64,000 bases of DNA, taken from assembly GCA_964410105.1 (NCBI GenBank), contig CAYPFY010000017.1, positions 10,463 to 74,462 on the forward strand, in the 5' to 3' direction. Origin of the DNA: CAYPFY01 sp964410105 (lineage in GTDB: Bacteria > Bacteroidota > Ignavibacteria > UBA10030 > SZUA-254). The position numbers and the translations under genes are program-made. Numbering within the stretch: the first letter of the stretch is position 1; each line of letters opens with the position of its first letter. The notes beneath the pieces are model-generated. The model saw nothing but the letters and a program-made list of their open reading frames with translations, searched no databases and was not told where the DNA came from. Below are positions 26,569 through 34,826 of the stretch, one piece after another.

Positions 26569-27146
26569 CGGGTAATGCGGGGAATGTATGCCGGGACACG
26601 GGAAGTGTACTCCTCGAACGCCGCGCCGAATTTTTCCACCAAAAGCTTTTCTTCGCTCCGGACCCGGATGTGAGTGCCGAAGTAGTAAAGCAGTATGGCA
26701 GGGGGAATGGCAATCCAGTTGCTTACGACGAGTCCCGTTGCTATGAGCATCCCGAACATGCCGGCATAGATGGGGTTCCGGACGACCGAGTACGGCCCGT
26801 CGGTGATGAGCTCGTGATCCTCACTGATCTGCGCGGCGAGGGCCCATTGCTTGCCAAGCCTCCTCACGGCGGCTATCGTCAGCCAGATCGATCCGGCGGC
26901 CAGCCCGATGGCGACCGCCCCTCCGGCGGCGCCCAGCACCGGCGAGGAGACGATGGGCTCCCCGGCCGGCCGGCGAATGGCCCACACCAGTGAGTAGGCG
27001 ATGGCTTGGAGTATCAGTCCCGCTCGAGCTCTCCCGCTGCGGGTTTTTATCGTCGATGGCGGAGGCTTCTTGCGGAAGAGGAATGCGCCTGCAAAGATGA
27101 ACCAGCAGAGTATGACGACGCCGAAACTTATCTCGCTAAAAGTCAT
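26565..27146 (-). CDS. Isoprenylcysteine carboxyl methyltransferase-family membrane protein
   Basis: A 193-residue membrane protein with about four helices (VVILCWFIFAGAFLFR, AGLILQAIAYSLVWAI, AAGGAVAIGLAAGSIWLTIAAV and a C-terminal pair). The hallmark of the ICMT/phospholipid methyltransferase fold is complete: LITDGPYSVVRNPIYAGMFGMLIATGLV followed by RVRSEEKLLVEKFGAAFEEY. Bacterial members methylate unknown lipids or isoprenoid substrates using SAM. Overlaps ridA by four bases. Confidence 0.88.
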   Translation of the reverse strand: MTFSEISFGVVILCWFIFAGAFLFRKKPPPSTIKTRSGRARAGLILQAIAYSLVWAIRRPAGEPIVSSPVLGAAGGAVAIGLAAGSIWLTIAAVRRLGKQWALAAQISEDHELITDGPYSVVRNPIYAGMFGMLIATGLVVSNWIAIPPAILLYYFGTHIRVRSEEKLLVEKFGAAFEEYTSRVPAYIPRITR

Positions 27147-27197
27147 TGCGGACGGATGCCCCCAGGACCTGAAGTATAGACTTGAATTCTCTCGACC

Positions 27198-27614
27198 CTA
27201 ATTTGCCCGCGCCCGCAAAGAGAACCGAGGGATCGTTACCCTGAAGAATTCCCCCGCTCCGCGCTGCATCAGGTAGGTTCCCTCCATTGTTCCCTCGAAG
27301 GAATCGAGGACGCAAAAGCTGTTGTACTGATGGGATTTCCCCGCCTCGATCACGGGCTGCTTCCCCACAACGCCTTCTCCCTCTACTTCCTCGACGCGCC
27401 CCCCCGCATGGTTGATGTACCAGTGACGCCGGAGGAGCTGGACGCTCCCCGACGACCGGTTCTCGATGCGTACGAAATACGCGAAGACGAATTTCCGCTC
27501 CATGACGTCCGATTCATGGTCGAGATAAACCGGGCGTACCTGGATCGTGATGCCCTCCGTCGTCGCTGTGTAAAGGCCAGTAAAAATTTCCACGGTGAAC
27601 TCCTTGCTCGCCAT
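27198..27614 (-). CDS. apaG: ApaG domain protein
   Basis: A 138-residue immunoglobulin-like beta-sandwich. Motifs IEIQVRPVYLDHESD-like (here ITIQVRPVYLDHES), FAYFVRIENRSSGSVQLLRRHWYINHAGGRVEEVEGEGVVGKQPVI and GTMEGTYLMQ are typical. ApaG is associated with Co2+/Mg2+ efflux in enterics and found fused to F-box proteins in eukaryotes; molecular action is unresolved. The ATG at 27614 is preferred to 27626 by comparison with family length. Confidence 0.93.
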   Translation of the reverse strand: MASKEFTVEIFTGLYTATTEGITIQVRPVYLDHESDVMERKFVFAYFVRIENRSSGSVQLLRRHWYINHAGGRVEEVEGEGVVGKQPVIEAGKSHQYNSFCVLDSFEGTMEGTYLMQRGAGEFFRVTIPRFSLRARAN

Positions 27615-27654
27615 CCCCTCTACCATGAAATTATAATCAATTTCCGGGAAAGTT

Positions 27655-28992
27655 TCACCTTTCCACGACCGGGCGCGATTTTTGTTTCCAGTAGAAATAC
27701 GCCGGCACCCCCGTAACGATGATCCCTGCCCCGATGAGGGAGTCTTTTGGATCTTCCATTATCGTCGATGCGACAAGGCACATCGAAAATAGTATGAAAA
27801 GTATCGGGGTGAGCGGATATCCCCAGGTCTTGTACGGGCGCGCCGCATCCCCTCGGCGCTTCCTCAGTATGATGACCGCACCCGCCGACATGGCATAGAA
27901 AATCCAGGAGGCGAAGACGACGTAGGTAGCCAGCTGAACATAACTTCCGGTGATCACCAGGATCATGGAGATTACGGCCTGCGCGATGAGGGATGCTACA
28001 GGGGTCTCGTACCGGGGGTGTATCTCCGCAAGTTTTTTGAAGAAAAGCCCTTCCCGTGCCATTTCATAATAGATTCTCGGACAGGTGAATATGTATCCGT
28101 TGTTCGTGCCAAATGTCGAGATGATGACGGCGAGGGATATGAACGCGGCTCCCCCCGATCCCAGGATTTTTGTGGCGGCATCCGACGCAACAAGGCTTGA
28201 TTGCGCCATTCCCGCGGGAGAGAGGACGTAGATCATAGAGAAATTGGCAAGAATGTAGACAGCCATGACAAGGAGGGTGCCCCTGAATAGAGCTCGGGGT
28301 AGATTTCTGCCGGGATCGATTACTTCTCCCGCTACGTATGTTATTTCTATCCACCCGTCGTACGCCCAGAGGACGGCAACGATGGCAAGCGTGATCGGCC
28401 CCGCGATGCCCGATAGGGGAAGGGCCGGCAGGAGGGGTGAGAAATTGCCAACGGATCCTCCGCTCCAGATGAGGCTCAGGGAGCAGAGGAGCGCCAGCGC
28501 CGCGATCTTGGCGAGCGTGAATCCGTTCTGAATTCTCGCACCAAGTTTTATTCCGAAGCAGTTGACGATGGTGAGGAGGACGATCGAGGCGACCGCAATG
28601 AGTTTTAGGCCAGTAGGATCGAGGGGGAAGAAATAACCGAGATAGATGGCAAATGTCATCGCGACCGCAGCGATCGATGCGGTGTTGATGACGGTGAATG
28701 CCGCCCAGCCGTAGAGGAATCCCCAGAGCGGGCTGTATGCCTCGCGTATGTAAACGTATTGGCCGCCGGCCCGCGGCATCAGGACGCCGAGCTCGGCTAT
28801 CGAGAGGGATCCGAAGAGGCTGACTATGCCGCCGACGATCCAGACGCCGATGATGAGGGCTGATGATCCGACTCCGAGGGCTATGGCGGCGGGCACGATG
28901 AAGATGCCCGACCCGATCATGCTGCCCACGTTGATCATGGTGGAATCGAGGAGGGTAAGCTTACGCGGCAGTAGTTTGTCTTCGAGGCTCAC
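27655..28992 (-). CDS. APC-superfamily amino-acid permease
   Basis: A 445-residue transporter with twelve predicted helices. The first helix carries GSMIGSGIFIVPAAIALGVG, the unwound substrate-binding segment of the APC fold. AFTVINTASIAAVAMTF, FIISLAVIISTFGTNNGYIFTCPRIYYEMAREGLFF (helix 8 region) and a C-terminal RPYKTWGYPLTPILFI are characteristic of LAT-type transporters. Substrate is probably an amino acid, but specificity is not readable. No regulator adjacent. 24 bases after the Rieske gene. Confidence 0.9.
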   Translation of the reverse strand: MSLEDKLLPRKLTLLDSTMINVGSMIGSGIFIVPAAIALGVGSSALIIGVWIVGGIVSLFGSLSIAELGVLMPRAGGQYVYIREAYSPLWGFLYGWAAFTVINTASIAAVAMTFAIYLGYFFPLDPTGLKLIAVASIVLLTIVNCFGIKLGARIQNGFTLAKIAALALLCSLSLIWSGGSVGNFSPLLPALPLSGIAGPITLAIVAVLWAYDGWIEITYVAGEVIDPGRNLPRALFRGTLLVMAVYILANFSMIYVLSPAGMAQSSLVASDAATKILGSGGAAFISLAVIISTFGTNNGYIFTCPRIYYEMAREGLFFKKLAEIHPRYETPVASLIAQAVISMILVITGSYVQLATYVVFASWIFYAMSAGAVIILRKRRGDAARPYKTWGYPLTPILFILFSMCLVASTIMEDPKDSLIGAGIIVTGVPAYFYWKQKSRPVVER

Positions 28993-29016
28993 TGCGCTGT
29001 TCCCTCGCGACGCCTG

Positions 29017-30126
29017 TTACTTCCGGAGAGACGATCGATAAGCCGCCTTGAGGAGGGTCTGGAAGTGATACACTCCCTGTTCCATGTCGACCGAGAATCT
29101 TCCCTTGTGGTACGCGAACGAATTCAGTCCTTTCTGTACCTGCTCGCAGATGCCGATGTCCTCTTGCTGTATTTTGTCGCTCGAGGAGAGATCGTCGGCG
29201 ATCAATCGCCGGGCGTCCGGGCTTGTGGTATCGTCGTAATAATAGTCGAACAAGACTCTTGTCTTGTTGTGCGACACCGGCACTACTAGGTTGGTCTGTA
29301 ACCGCCGGGGGAGGATGTTCAGCATGAGGTTGGGAAATATGAAGTAATAAAATGCCGTTCCCGATTCCCCGTAAAGATTGCCGGTCCCTGTGGTCGGACT
29401 GTGCTGGAGCGAGTATCTTTCGAAAACTTCGGTTTTGTATTGCCCGTAGTCAAGTAGCTCGCAAAGCTCCGGGTGGACGAAGGGGAGGTGATATCCCTCA
29501 AGATAGTTGTCAACGTAGACTTTCCAGTTACATGAAATATCGTAGACTACGCGGCTGTGGAACTTTTTATTTGCAAGCGTTTGGGGAGAAATGCGCTCCC
29601 GGATTCCACTGAGAATTGTTTTGAGCGGGTTTTTCTCTCCGCCCAATCGGATGAAGATGAGCCCTTCCCATTCGTCGTGATCCAGCGGGATGAGTCCGTA
29701 GTTCCCCGGGTCGAAGAGTTCGACCCTGTCAAATCTCGGTACCCCCCGGAGGCTCCCGTCGAGCTGATAGGTCCAACCGTGGTATTTGCACTGGAGCATG
29801 GTGCAGCTGCCGCTGTCGTCCATGGCCAGGGGACCCCCGCGGTGCCGGCAGACATTGTAAAAACTTCGAATTTTTTGGTCCTTCCCGCAGACAAGTATGA
29901 CCGGGTTGTCGGCTACGGTCCCGGTGAGGTAATCCCCCGGGTTCTGAAGCCGGCCCGAATGGCCGACAAGTTGCCATGATTTTGAGAAAATGGCGTGCTG
30001 CTCGAATTCATGAAATTGCGGATCGACATACCAGGATGAGGGGATGGTCTCCGACTTCGCTATCGGGACGATCGTGAGGTCCGATTCGTCGACTGGGGGA
30101 AACGGATTGCTCATGTCGCGGATCAT
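29017..30126 (-). CDS. Rieske-type ring-hydroxylating oxygenase, alpha subunit
   Basis: About 369 residues. The Rieske cluster ligands are CRHRG and CKYHGW (C-x-H ... C-x2-H) and the catalytic mononuclear iron site is in YLEGYHLPFVH, with a later acidic partner (SSDKIQQEDIGICEQVQKGL). The sequence resembles choline and carnitine monooxygenase-type oxygenases, which demethylate quaternary amines, more than aromatic dioxygenases. No reductase or ferredoxin gene lies nearby. The true start is unclear (TTG 30156, ATG 30126 or 30114; none has a good ribosome binding site). Linked in the same strand to the amino-acid permease. Confidence 0.87.
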   Translation of the reverse strand: MIRDMSNPFPPVDESDLTIVPIAKSETIPSSWYVDPQFHEFEQHAIFSKSWQLVGHSGRLQNPGDYLTGTVADNPVILVCGKDQKIRSFYNVCRHRGGPLAMDDSGSCTMLQCKYHGWTYQLDGSLRGVPRFDRVELFDPGNYGLIPLDHDEWEGLIFIRLGGEKNPLKTILSGIRERISPQTLANKKFHSRVVYDISCNWKVYVDNYLEGYHLPFVHPELCELLDYGQYKTEVFERYSLQHSPTTGTGNLYGESGTAFYYFIFPNLMLNILPRRLQTNLVVPVSHNKTRVLFDYYYDDTTSPDARRLIADDLSSSDKIQQEDIGICEQVQKGLNSFAYHKGRFSVDMEQGVYHFQTLLKAAYRSSLRK

Positions 30127-30213
30127 TGTGATCGTCGGCAATACTTCTTGTTCCAAAGATTCTGCTTTGCCAGGGAATGGTTGCGAAGGATCGAAGCGTC
30201 AGAGTTGTCCATC

Positions 30214-32715
30214 CTATTCCTCCGTTTCCTTTATTTTGTTCCGCAACTCCTCCGCTTTCTGCTGAAGTTGGACGAGCAGCTGTTCAAACTGTGGATCGTG
30301 ACTAAGTGATCCGAACAATGGATCCATCCGCAATAGCCGGTAATTGACGAATCCGTCCTCTGCCATCTTCCTGAGCCAGGAATAAGCCTCCGTTTTGCCT
30401 CCGTTGAGTGCGCTCAAAGCAGCAAGATCGTATGGTATGGACGGGTCCCGCGGAACCTCCTTCAGATCCTGTAAGCTTCTCCGCAAACTGTTTGCATAGA
30501 GTTTCTGAGAGGCAGATTTATCGCCCATCTGTTGAAGAATATACCCAAGGTATGTCGTGTTGTTTGCTAGGATACTGCTGCTAAACGAACCCGAATCCTT
30601 TACGACAATCGTCCTGAAGAAGTCTCTGGCTCTCGGCATGTCCCCGCCGAGGAGGTGTATTCCTCCGGCGAAGCTATAGTTGAGAGTATCGTCTGAATAT
30701 CGGGCGATGAGGGAGTCCGCATGTGCTATGGCTTCACCCGATCGGCCGTCCATCAGTTCCATCCACGCAAGGCTCCTAAGGACCTCGTCTGGGTCGCGTT
30801 GTTCAAGTTCTTCTGCCTTCCGGCAATATAAGAGTGCGTTGTGAACGTCGCCAAGCTCACTGTAGATGTCCGCAACACTAAGATAAGAATGTGACTTTGT
30901 CGGGTTGAGAAGTATCGACTTTTTGTAGAATTGTATAGCCTTGGGATAATCGTACTCGGCGTGGTATTCCGATCCTAAACCGCTTACCGTTGCGAAGGAA
31001 TTTGGATTGAGGGTGACTGCCTTCTCGAGTGATTGGATGGCACTGTCATGGCTTCCCACGAGCCCGTAGGCAGCCCCCAAAGCAATGTAACCTTCGGAGA
31101 GATTCGGATCGATCGAGAGTGCCTTCCGTGCGAGGGTGAGGCTTGAATCTAGCGTCGCCCTCAGGTTCGTTTGGACGTACAGATTTGCGTATGATTTCCC
31201 CATTGTCGCATAAGCCAGGGCGAAATTGGGATCCAGGGCGGTGGCTTTCCTGCAGAGCGATATCGCCATCTCAAGACTCCTAGTTCGTCCGAAGGGAAGT
31301 TCCCGGGCCCGCAGGCAGTAGGTGTATGCATCAATGTTTTCGGTGGGCTTTTTTTCTATGAGGGCCTTCTCATTCGCTGAGAGTCGTGCCCGGAGGGCCG
31401 CGGCAATTTTCTGCGCCACGTCGCTCTGGACATCAAAGATATCTTTTACGTCCCGGTCGTAGGTCTCAGCCCAGATGTGCCTGTCTGTCCCCGCCTCGAT
31501 CAACTGCGCCGCTATCCGCATCCTGCTTCCTGCCTGCCGGACGCTTCCCTCAAGTATCGCCCCGGCGTTCAGTTCTCTTCCGATTTGGGGTATCGTCTTT
31601 GTGGTTCCCTTGTACTGCATGACGGAGGTGCGGGAGATGACATTCAGATCGGCGATTTTCGAGAGCTGCGTGAGGATATCTTCCATCATGCCGTCGCTGA
31701 AGTACTCGTCATCCGCCTTCCCGCTCAAATTTGAAAAGGGAAGCACCGCAATGGTTTTGCCATGCGTGAGACGCGGCTGGCCGCCCGGTCGGATGAAGTA
31801 AAACAAGACGCCCGCAATGCTTATGGCTGCCGCGGCGATGACCCAGGGAAGCTTTGATCTCCTGACGACTGTTTTTACGACCCCCGTGCTTTCATGCTGT
31901 ATCTGTCTCAGGCCTTCTGCTATTTCCTCAGCGGTCTGGTACCTCTTTTCCTTTTCTTTTTCAAGACACCGGTTGATTACCTCCGTCAGTTCCGAAGGCA
32001 GTGCAGGACGTGCGGCTTCTGCCGGAGATGGTTCTTCGTTTAAGATCGAATAGCTGAGCGCAGTCTCATGCTCGCCGCGGAAGGGGAGATGTGTGGTCGA
32101 TAATTCATAGAGAACGATTCCATAAGAGAAGAGGTCCGACCGGTTGTCAATATCCTCTCCACGGATCTGCTCCGGCGACATATAGGCGGCCGTCCCAATG
32201 GTGCTTCCGGTTTTGGTCAAATGGACAGAACCCCTCAACTTGGCAAGGCCGAAATCGGTGATTTTTACGCGCCCCTCCTCGGTGAGCATAACGTTTTCTG
32301 TCTTCACGTCCCGGTGAACAATGCCGTGACGATGTGCATGGGCAAGTCCCTCAGCGATCTGGATCCCATAGTCGAGGATCTCGGCGACGGAGAGCTCCTT
32401 GTCTTCTGCCTTGAGGCGTTTGATTTTGGATTTCAATGTGCCGCCCGGGATGTATTCGAGCACCAGGAATTTCTTTTTCCCCGCTTCGTCGACGTCGTGA
32501 ATGGTGGCAATGGAAGGGTGGTTGAGCGCGGAGATTGCCCTTGCCTCCTGCTCGAACCGGGCCAGCTCGTCCTGTGACGTCGCCGTCTCCGGTGGCAGGA
32601 ATTTCAGGGCTACCATGCGGTCCAGTTTTAGGTCGTGGGCCTTGTAGACCACCCCCATCCCGCCTTCACCCAGTTTTTCCAGGATGGTGTAATGTGAAAC
32701 CGTTTCGCCGATCAC
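30214..32715 (-). CDS. Membrane Ser/Thr protein kinase with TolB-like domain and TPRs
   Basis: An 833-residue signalling protein. Residues 1-270 are a Hanks-type kinase: GEGGMGVVYKAHD, lysine in VALKFL, HRDVKTENVML, DFGLAKL and GTAAYMSPEQIRGE. A membrane helix follows (PWVIAAAAISIAGVLFYFI). Residues about 320-460 are a FlgO/TolB N-terminal-like domain: KTIAVLPFSNLSG, YFSDGMMEDILTQLSKI, and AGAILEGSVRQAGSRMRIAAQLIEAGTDRHIWAETYDRD. The rest (480-820) is TPRs. So kinase faces the cytoplasm and the sensor parts the periplasm. No cognate phosphatase is near. 57 bases before the Rieske gene. Confidence 0.93.
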   Translation of the reverse strand: MIGETVSHYTILEKLGEGGMGVVYKAHDLKLDRMVALKFLPPETATSQDELARFEQEARAISALNHPSIATIHDVDEAGKKKFLVLEYIPGGTLKSKIKRLKAEDKELSVAEILDYGIQIAEGLAHAHRHGIVHRDVKTENVMLTEEGRVKITDFGLAKLRGSVHLTKTGSTIGTAAYMSPEQIRGEDIDNRSDLFSYGIVLYELSTTHLPFRGEHETALSYSILNEEPSPAEAARPALPSELTEVINRCLEKEKEKRYQTAEEIAEGLRQIQHESTGVVKTVVRRSKLPWVIAAAAISIAGVLFYFIRPGGQPRLTHGKTIAVLPFSNLSGKADDEYFSDGMMEDILTQLSKIADLNVISRTSVMQYKGTTKTIPQIGRELNAGAILEGSVRQAGSRMRIAAQLIEAGTDRHIWAETYDRDVKDIFDVQSDVAQKIAAALRARLSANEKALIEKKPTENIDAYTYCLRARELPFGRTRSLEMAISLCRKATALDPNFALAYATMGKSYANLYVQTNLRATLDSSLTLARKALSIDPNLSEGYIALGAAYGLVGSHDSAIQSLEKAVTLNPNSFATVSGLGSEYHAEYDYPKAIQFYKKSILLNPTKSHSYLSVADIYSELGDVHNALLYCRKAEELEQRDPDEVLRSLAWMELMDGRSGEAIAHADSLIARYSDDTLNYSFAGGIHLLGGDMPRARDFFRTIVVKDSGSFSSSILANNTTYLGYILQQMGDKSASQKLYANSLRRSLQDLKEVPRDPSIPYDLAALSALNGGKTEAYSWLRKMAEDGFVNYRLLRMDPLFGSLSHDPQFEQLLVQLQQKAEELRNKIKETEE

Positions 32716-32756
32716 AGATGAGTATCCTGCCCGAGAAGGTTTTGGTTCAAAGTTTA

Positions 32757-32788
32757 CAAAGGTATGGAAATTTCACCGGACTGTCAAA
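32757..32788 (-). promoter_or_regulatory. Bacteroidota-type promoter of the kinase gene
   Basis: Read on the minus strand: TTTG (32788-32785), 20 bases, then TACCTTTG (32764-32757), an exact match to TTTG-N19/20-TAnnTTTG. It lies about 42 bases before the kinase ATG. This is the best single match to the Bacteroidota consensus in the window. The overlapping TTTTGACA could also be used as a sigma-70 -35. Confidence 0.55.
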
Positions 32789-32837
32789 ATAACAGTCCAC
32801 GACGACACCGGTGGTGGTAAATCTCTCGAATTCTTTA

Positions 32838-32845
32838 TATCTTTA
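32838..32845 (+). promoter_or_regulatory. Candidate -7/-10 element of the split carB operon
   Basis: TATCTTTA at 32838-32845 differs from TAnnTTTG in the last base only, and lies eight bases before the ATG of carB1, which has no ribosome binding site in that gap. A transcript from here would have almost no leader. I see no clear upstream box. Confidence 0.35.
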
Positions 32846-32853
32846 AAATTCGA

Positions 32854-34377
32854 ATGCCCAAACGTACGGATCTCAATAAAATTCTTGTCATTGGCGCAGG
32901 GCCGATCGTGATCGGCCAGGCGTGCGAGTTCGATTACTCCGGCACCCAGGCCTGCAAGGTTTTGAAAGAAGAAGGTTTCCGCGTGATCCTGGTGAACAGC
33001 AACCCCGCCACGATTATGACCGACCCGGAGTTCGCCGACCGAACATATATAGAGCCCATCACCCCGTTTTTTGTCGAGAAAATCGTCGAACGAGAGCGCC
33101 CCGATGCTATTCTCCCCACCATGGGAGGGCAGACAGCCCTGAATACCGCCGTGGCCCTGGCCGAGTCCGGGGTTTTGGATAAGTATGGGGTCGAACTGAT
33201 CGGCGCGAAGCTGGATGCGATTAAGAAAGCAGAAAGCAGAGAGCTTTTTCAGAAGACGATGGACGATATCTCGCTCGAAACGGCAAAAGGGGCCTTTGTG
33301 CACTCCGCTGACGAGGCCTCTGCGTTCGCAGAGAAGACGGGGTTTCCCCTTATAATCCGCCCCTCGTTTACTTTGGGGGGGACCGGCGGCGGGATCGCCT
33401 ATAATATTGAAGAGTTTCAGGAAAAAATCGCCCACGCTCTCTCCGCAAGCCCTATCCATGAAACGCTTGTCGAGGAATCCGTCGTTGGCTGGAAGGAGTT
33501 CGAGCTGGAGGTGATGCGCGATCTGAAGGATAATGTGGTGATTATCTGTTCGATCGAAAATTTTGATCCGATGGGAGTGCATACCGGGGATTCCATCACG
33601 GTCGCCCCCGCACAGACTCTCACCGACAAAGAATACCAGCATATGCGCGACGCCGCATTGAAAATTATCCGGGCCATCGGCGTGGAGACCGGCGGCTCGA
33701 ATATCCAGTTTGCCGTTAATCCTGATAACGGGAAAATGCTTGTGATCGAGATGAACCCCCGGGTGTCCCGCTCCTCAGCCCTTGCCTCGAAGGCGACAGG
33801 GTTTCCGATTGCAAAGATTGCTGCAAAACTTTCTGTGGGCTATACCCTCGATGAGATTCCCAATGATATCACGAAGAAGACCCCCGCGTCGTTCGAGCCG
33901 ACCATCGATTATACCGTTGTGAAAATCCCGCGCTGGGATTTTGAAAAGTTCAAGGGCGTCGACGATACCCTCGGCGTTCAAATGAAATCGGTCGGCGAGG
34001 CGATGGCTTTCGGAAGGACGTTCAAGGAAGCTCTCCAGAAAGCCTTGAGATCTCTCGAGAACGACCGCTACGGTCTCGGAGCAGACGGGAAGGACGATTT
34101 TTCCCCGGAACTTCTCAGCGAGTCTGAGCAAAATGCCTGGCGCGAAAAGGTGATCAGCCACCTCCGTATGCCGAAGGCGGATAATATTTTTTATCTCCGC
34201 TACGCTCTTCAGCTCGGTATTTCTCTCGATGAGCTGTATTCGATCACCAAGATCGATAGATGGTTTCTGCATAATATCAAACAGATTGTCGACCTGGAAA
34301 CGGAACTGAGGGGTTTCGCTGCCGGGTCCAATGGGGAGGATGTTGTCGTCCAACGAAAAGAAGGGATCGGAATATGA
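32854..34377 (+). CDS. carB: Carbamoyl-phosphate synthase large subunit, N-terminal half (split CarB)
   Basis: Makes carbamoyl phosphate for pyrimidine and arginine synthesis together with the C-terminal half and the glutaminase CarA. Residues 1-400 are the carboxyphosphate half: GAGPIVIGQACEFDYSG, VNSNPATIMTDPEFAD, a full ATP-grasp (RPSFTLGGTGGGIAYN, EVMRD, VIEMNPRVSRSSALASKATGFPIAKIAAKL) and GRTFKEALQKALRSLE. From 400 to 507 it enters the oligomerisation domain and stops after IDRWFLHNIKQIVDLETELR. Intact CarB is about 1,070 residues; here the C-terminal half is a separate gene. Its stop overlaps the next start by ATGA at 34374. carA is not in the window. Confidence 0.95.
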   Translation: MPKRTDLNKILVIGAGPIVIGQACEFDYSGTQACKVLKEEGFRVILVNSNPATIMTDPEFADRTYIEPITPFFVEKIVERERPDAILPTMGGQTALNTAVALAESGVLDKYGVELIGAKLDAIKKAESRELFQKTMDDISLETAKGAFVHSADEASAFAEKTGFPLIIRPSFTLGGTGGGIAYNIEEFQEKIAHALSASPIHETLVEESVVGWKEFELEVMRDLKDNVVIICSIENFDPMGVHTGDSITVAPAQTLTDKEYQHMRDAALKIIRAIGVETGGSNIQFAVNPDNGKMLVIEMNPRVSRSSALASKATGFPIAKIAAKLSVGYTLDEIPNDITKKTPASFEPTIDYTVVKIPRWDFEKFKGVDDTLGVQMKSVGEAMAFGRTFKEALQKALRSLENDRYGLGADGKDDFSPELLSESEQNAWREKVISHLRMPKADNIFYLRYALQLGISLDELYSITKIDRWFLHNIKQIVDLETELRGFAAGSNGEDVVVQRKEGIGI

Positions 34378-34826
34378 AGTTGTCAGCGCTCATTCTCCTG
34401 CTTTCTACCGCGGCTCTTTCTCAAATCCCGCCCGACCGTGACGCGCTTCTTAAGGGCGATCCCATGGGGCAGGCCTCCGTCGCCGTAGCGTACGGATTCC
34501 CCGCTCCCAAACGCGCCATGGACCTCGCAAAAGAGCTGGATCTGTCACAGGAGCAGATGAAATCGCTCAAGAGCGTGTCGACCGAGGTGACGACCCGTTC
34601 GAAGGAGCTGGCCGACAGAATCATCAGAGTTGAGGAGGAGATGAATGACGCGTTCAAGACCGGGCTCGTCGGGGAGAAATCTGTGCGTGACGACGCCGAA
34701 CAAATCGGCCGGCTGCGGGGCCGCCTCCGCGCCACGCATCTCGTCTCCTACGTGAAGACGAAAGCGATTTTAACCGACAAGCAGTTTGAGCTCTATAAGA
34801 AACTCTCCGCCTCTGCGAAGAAATGA
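34374..34826 (+). CDS. Exported Spy/CpxP-like (LTXXQ) protein between the carB halves
   Basis: A 150-residue protein with a signal peptide (MKLSALILLLSTAALSQ) and a helical body like periplasmic Spy/CpxP and heavy-metal-sensor proteins: AKELDLSQEQMKSLKSVSTEV (the first LTxxQ-like helix), RIIRVEEEMNDAFKTG, and a second, AILTDKQFELYKKL. Spy-type proteins are chaperones or stress sensors in the periplasm. It overlaps both carB parts by ATGA (34374-34377 and 34823-34826), so it is translated between two halves of one cytoplasmic enzyme although it should be exported. Why it is here is unknown. Confidence 0.85.
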   Translation: MKLSALILLLSTAALSQIPPDRDALLKGDPMGQASVAVAYGFPAPKRAMDLAKELDLSQEQMKSLKSVSTEVTTRSKELADRIIRVEEEMNDAFKTGLVGEKSVRDDAEQIGRLRGRLRATHLVSYVKTKAILTDKQFELYKKLSASAKK

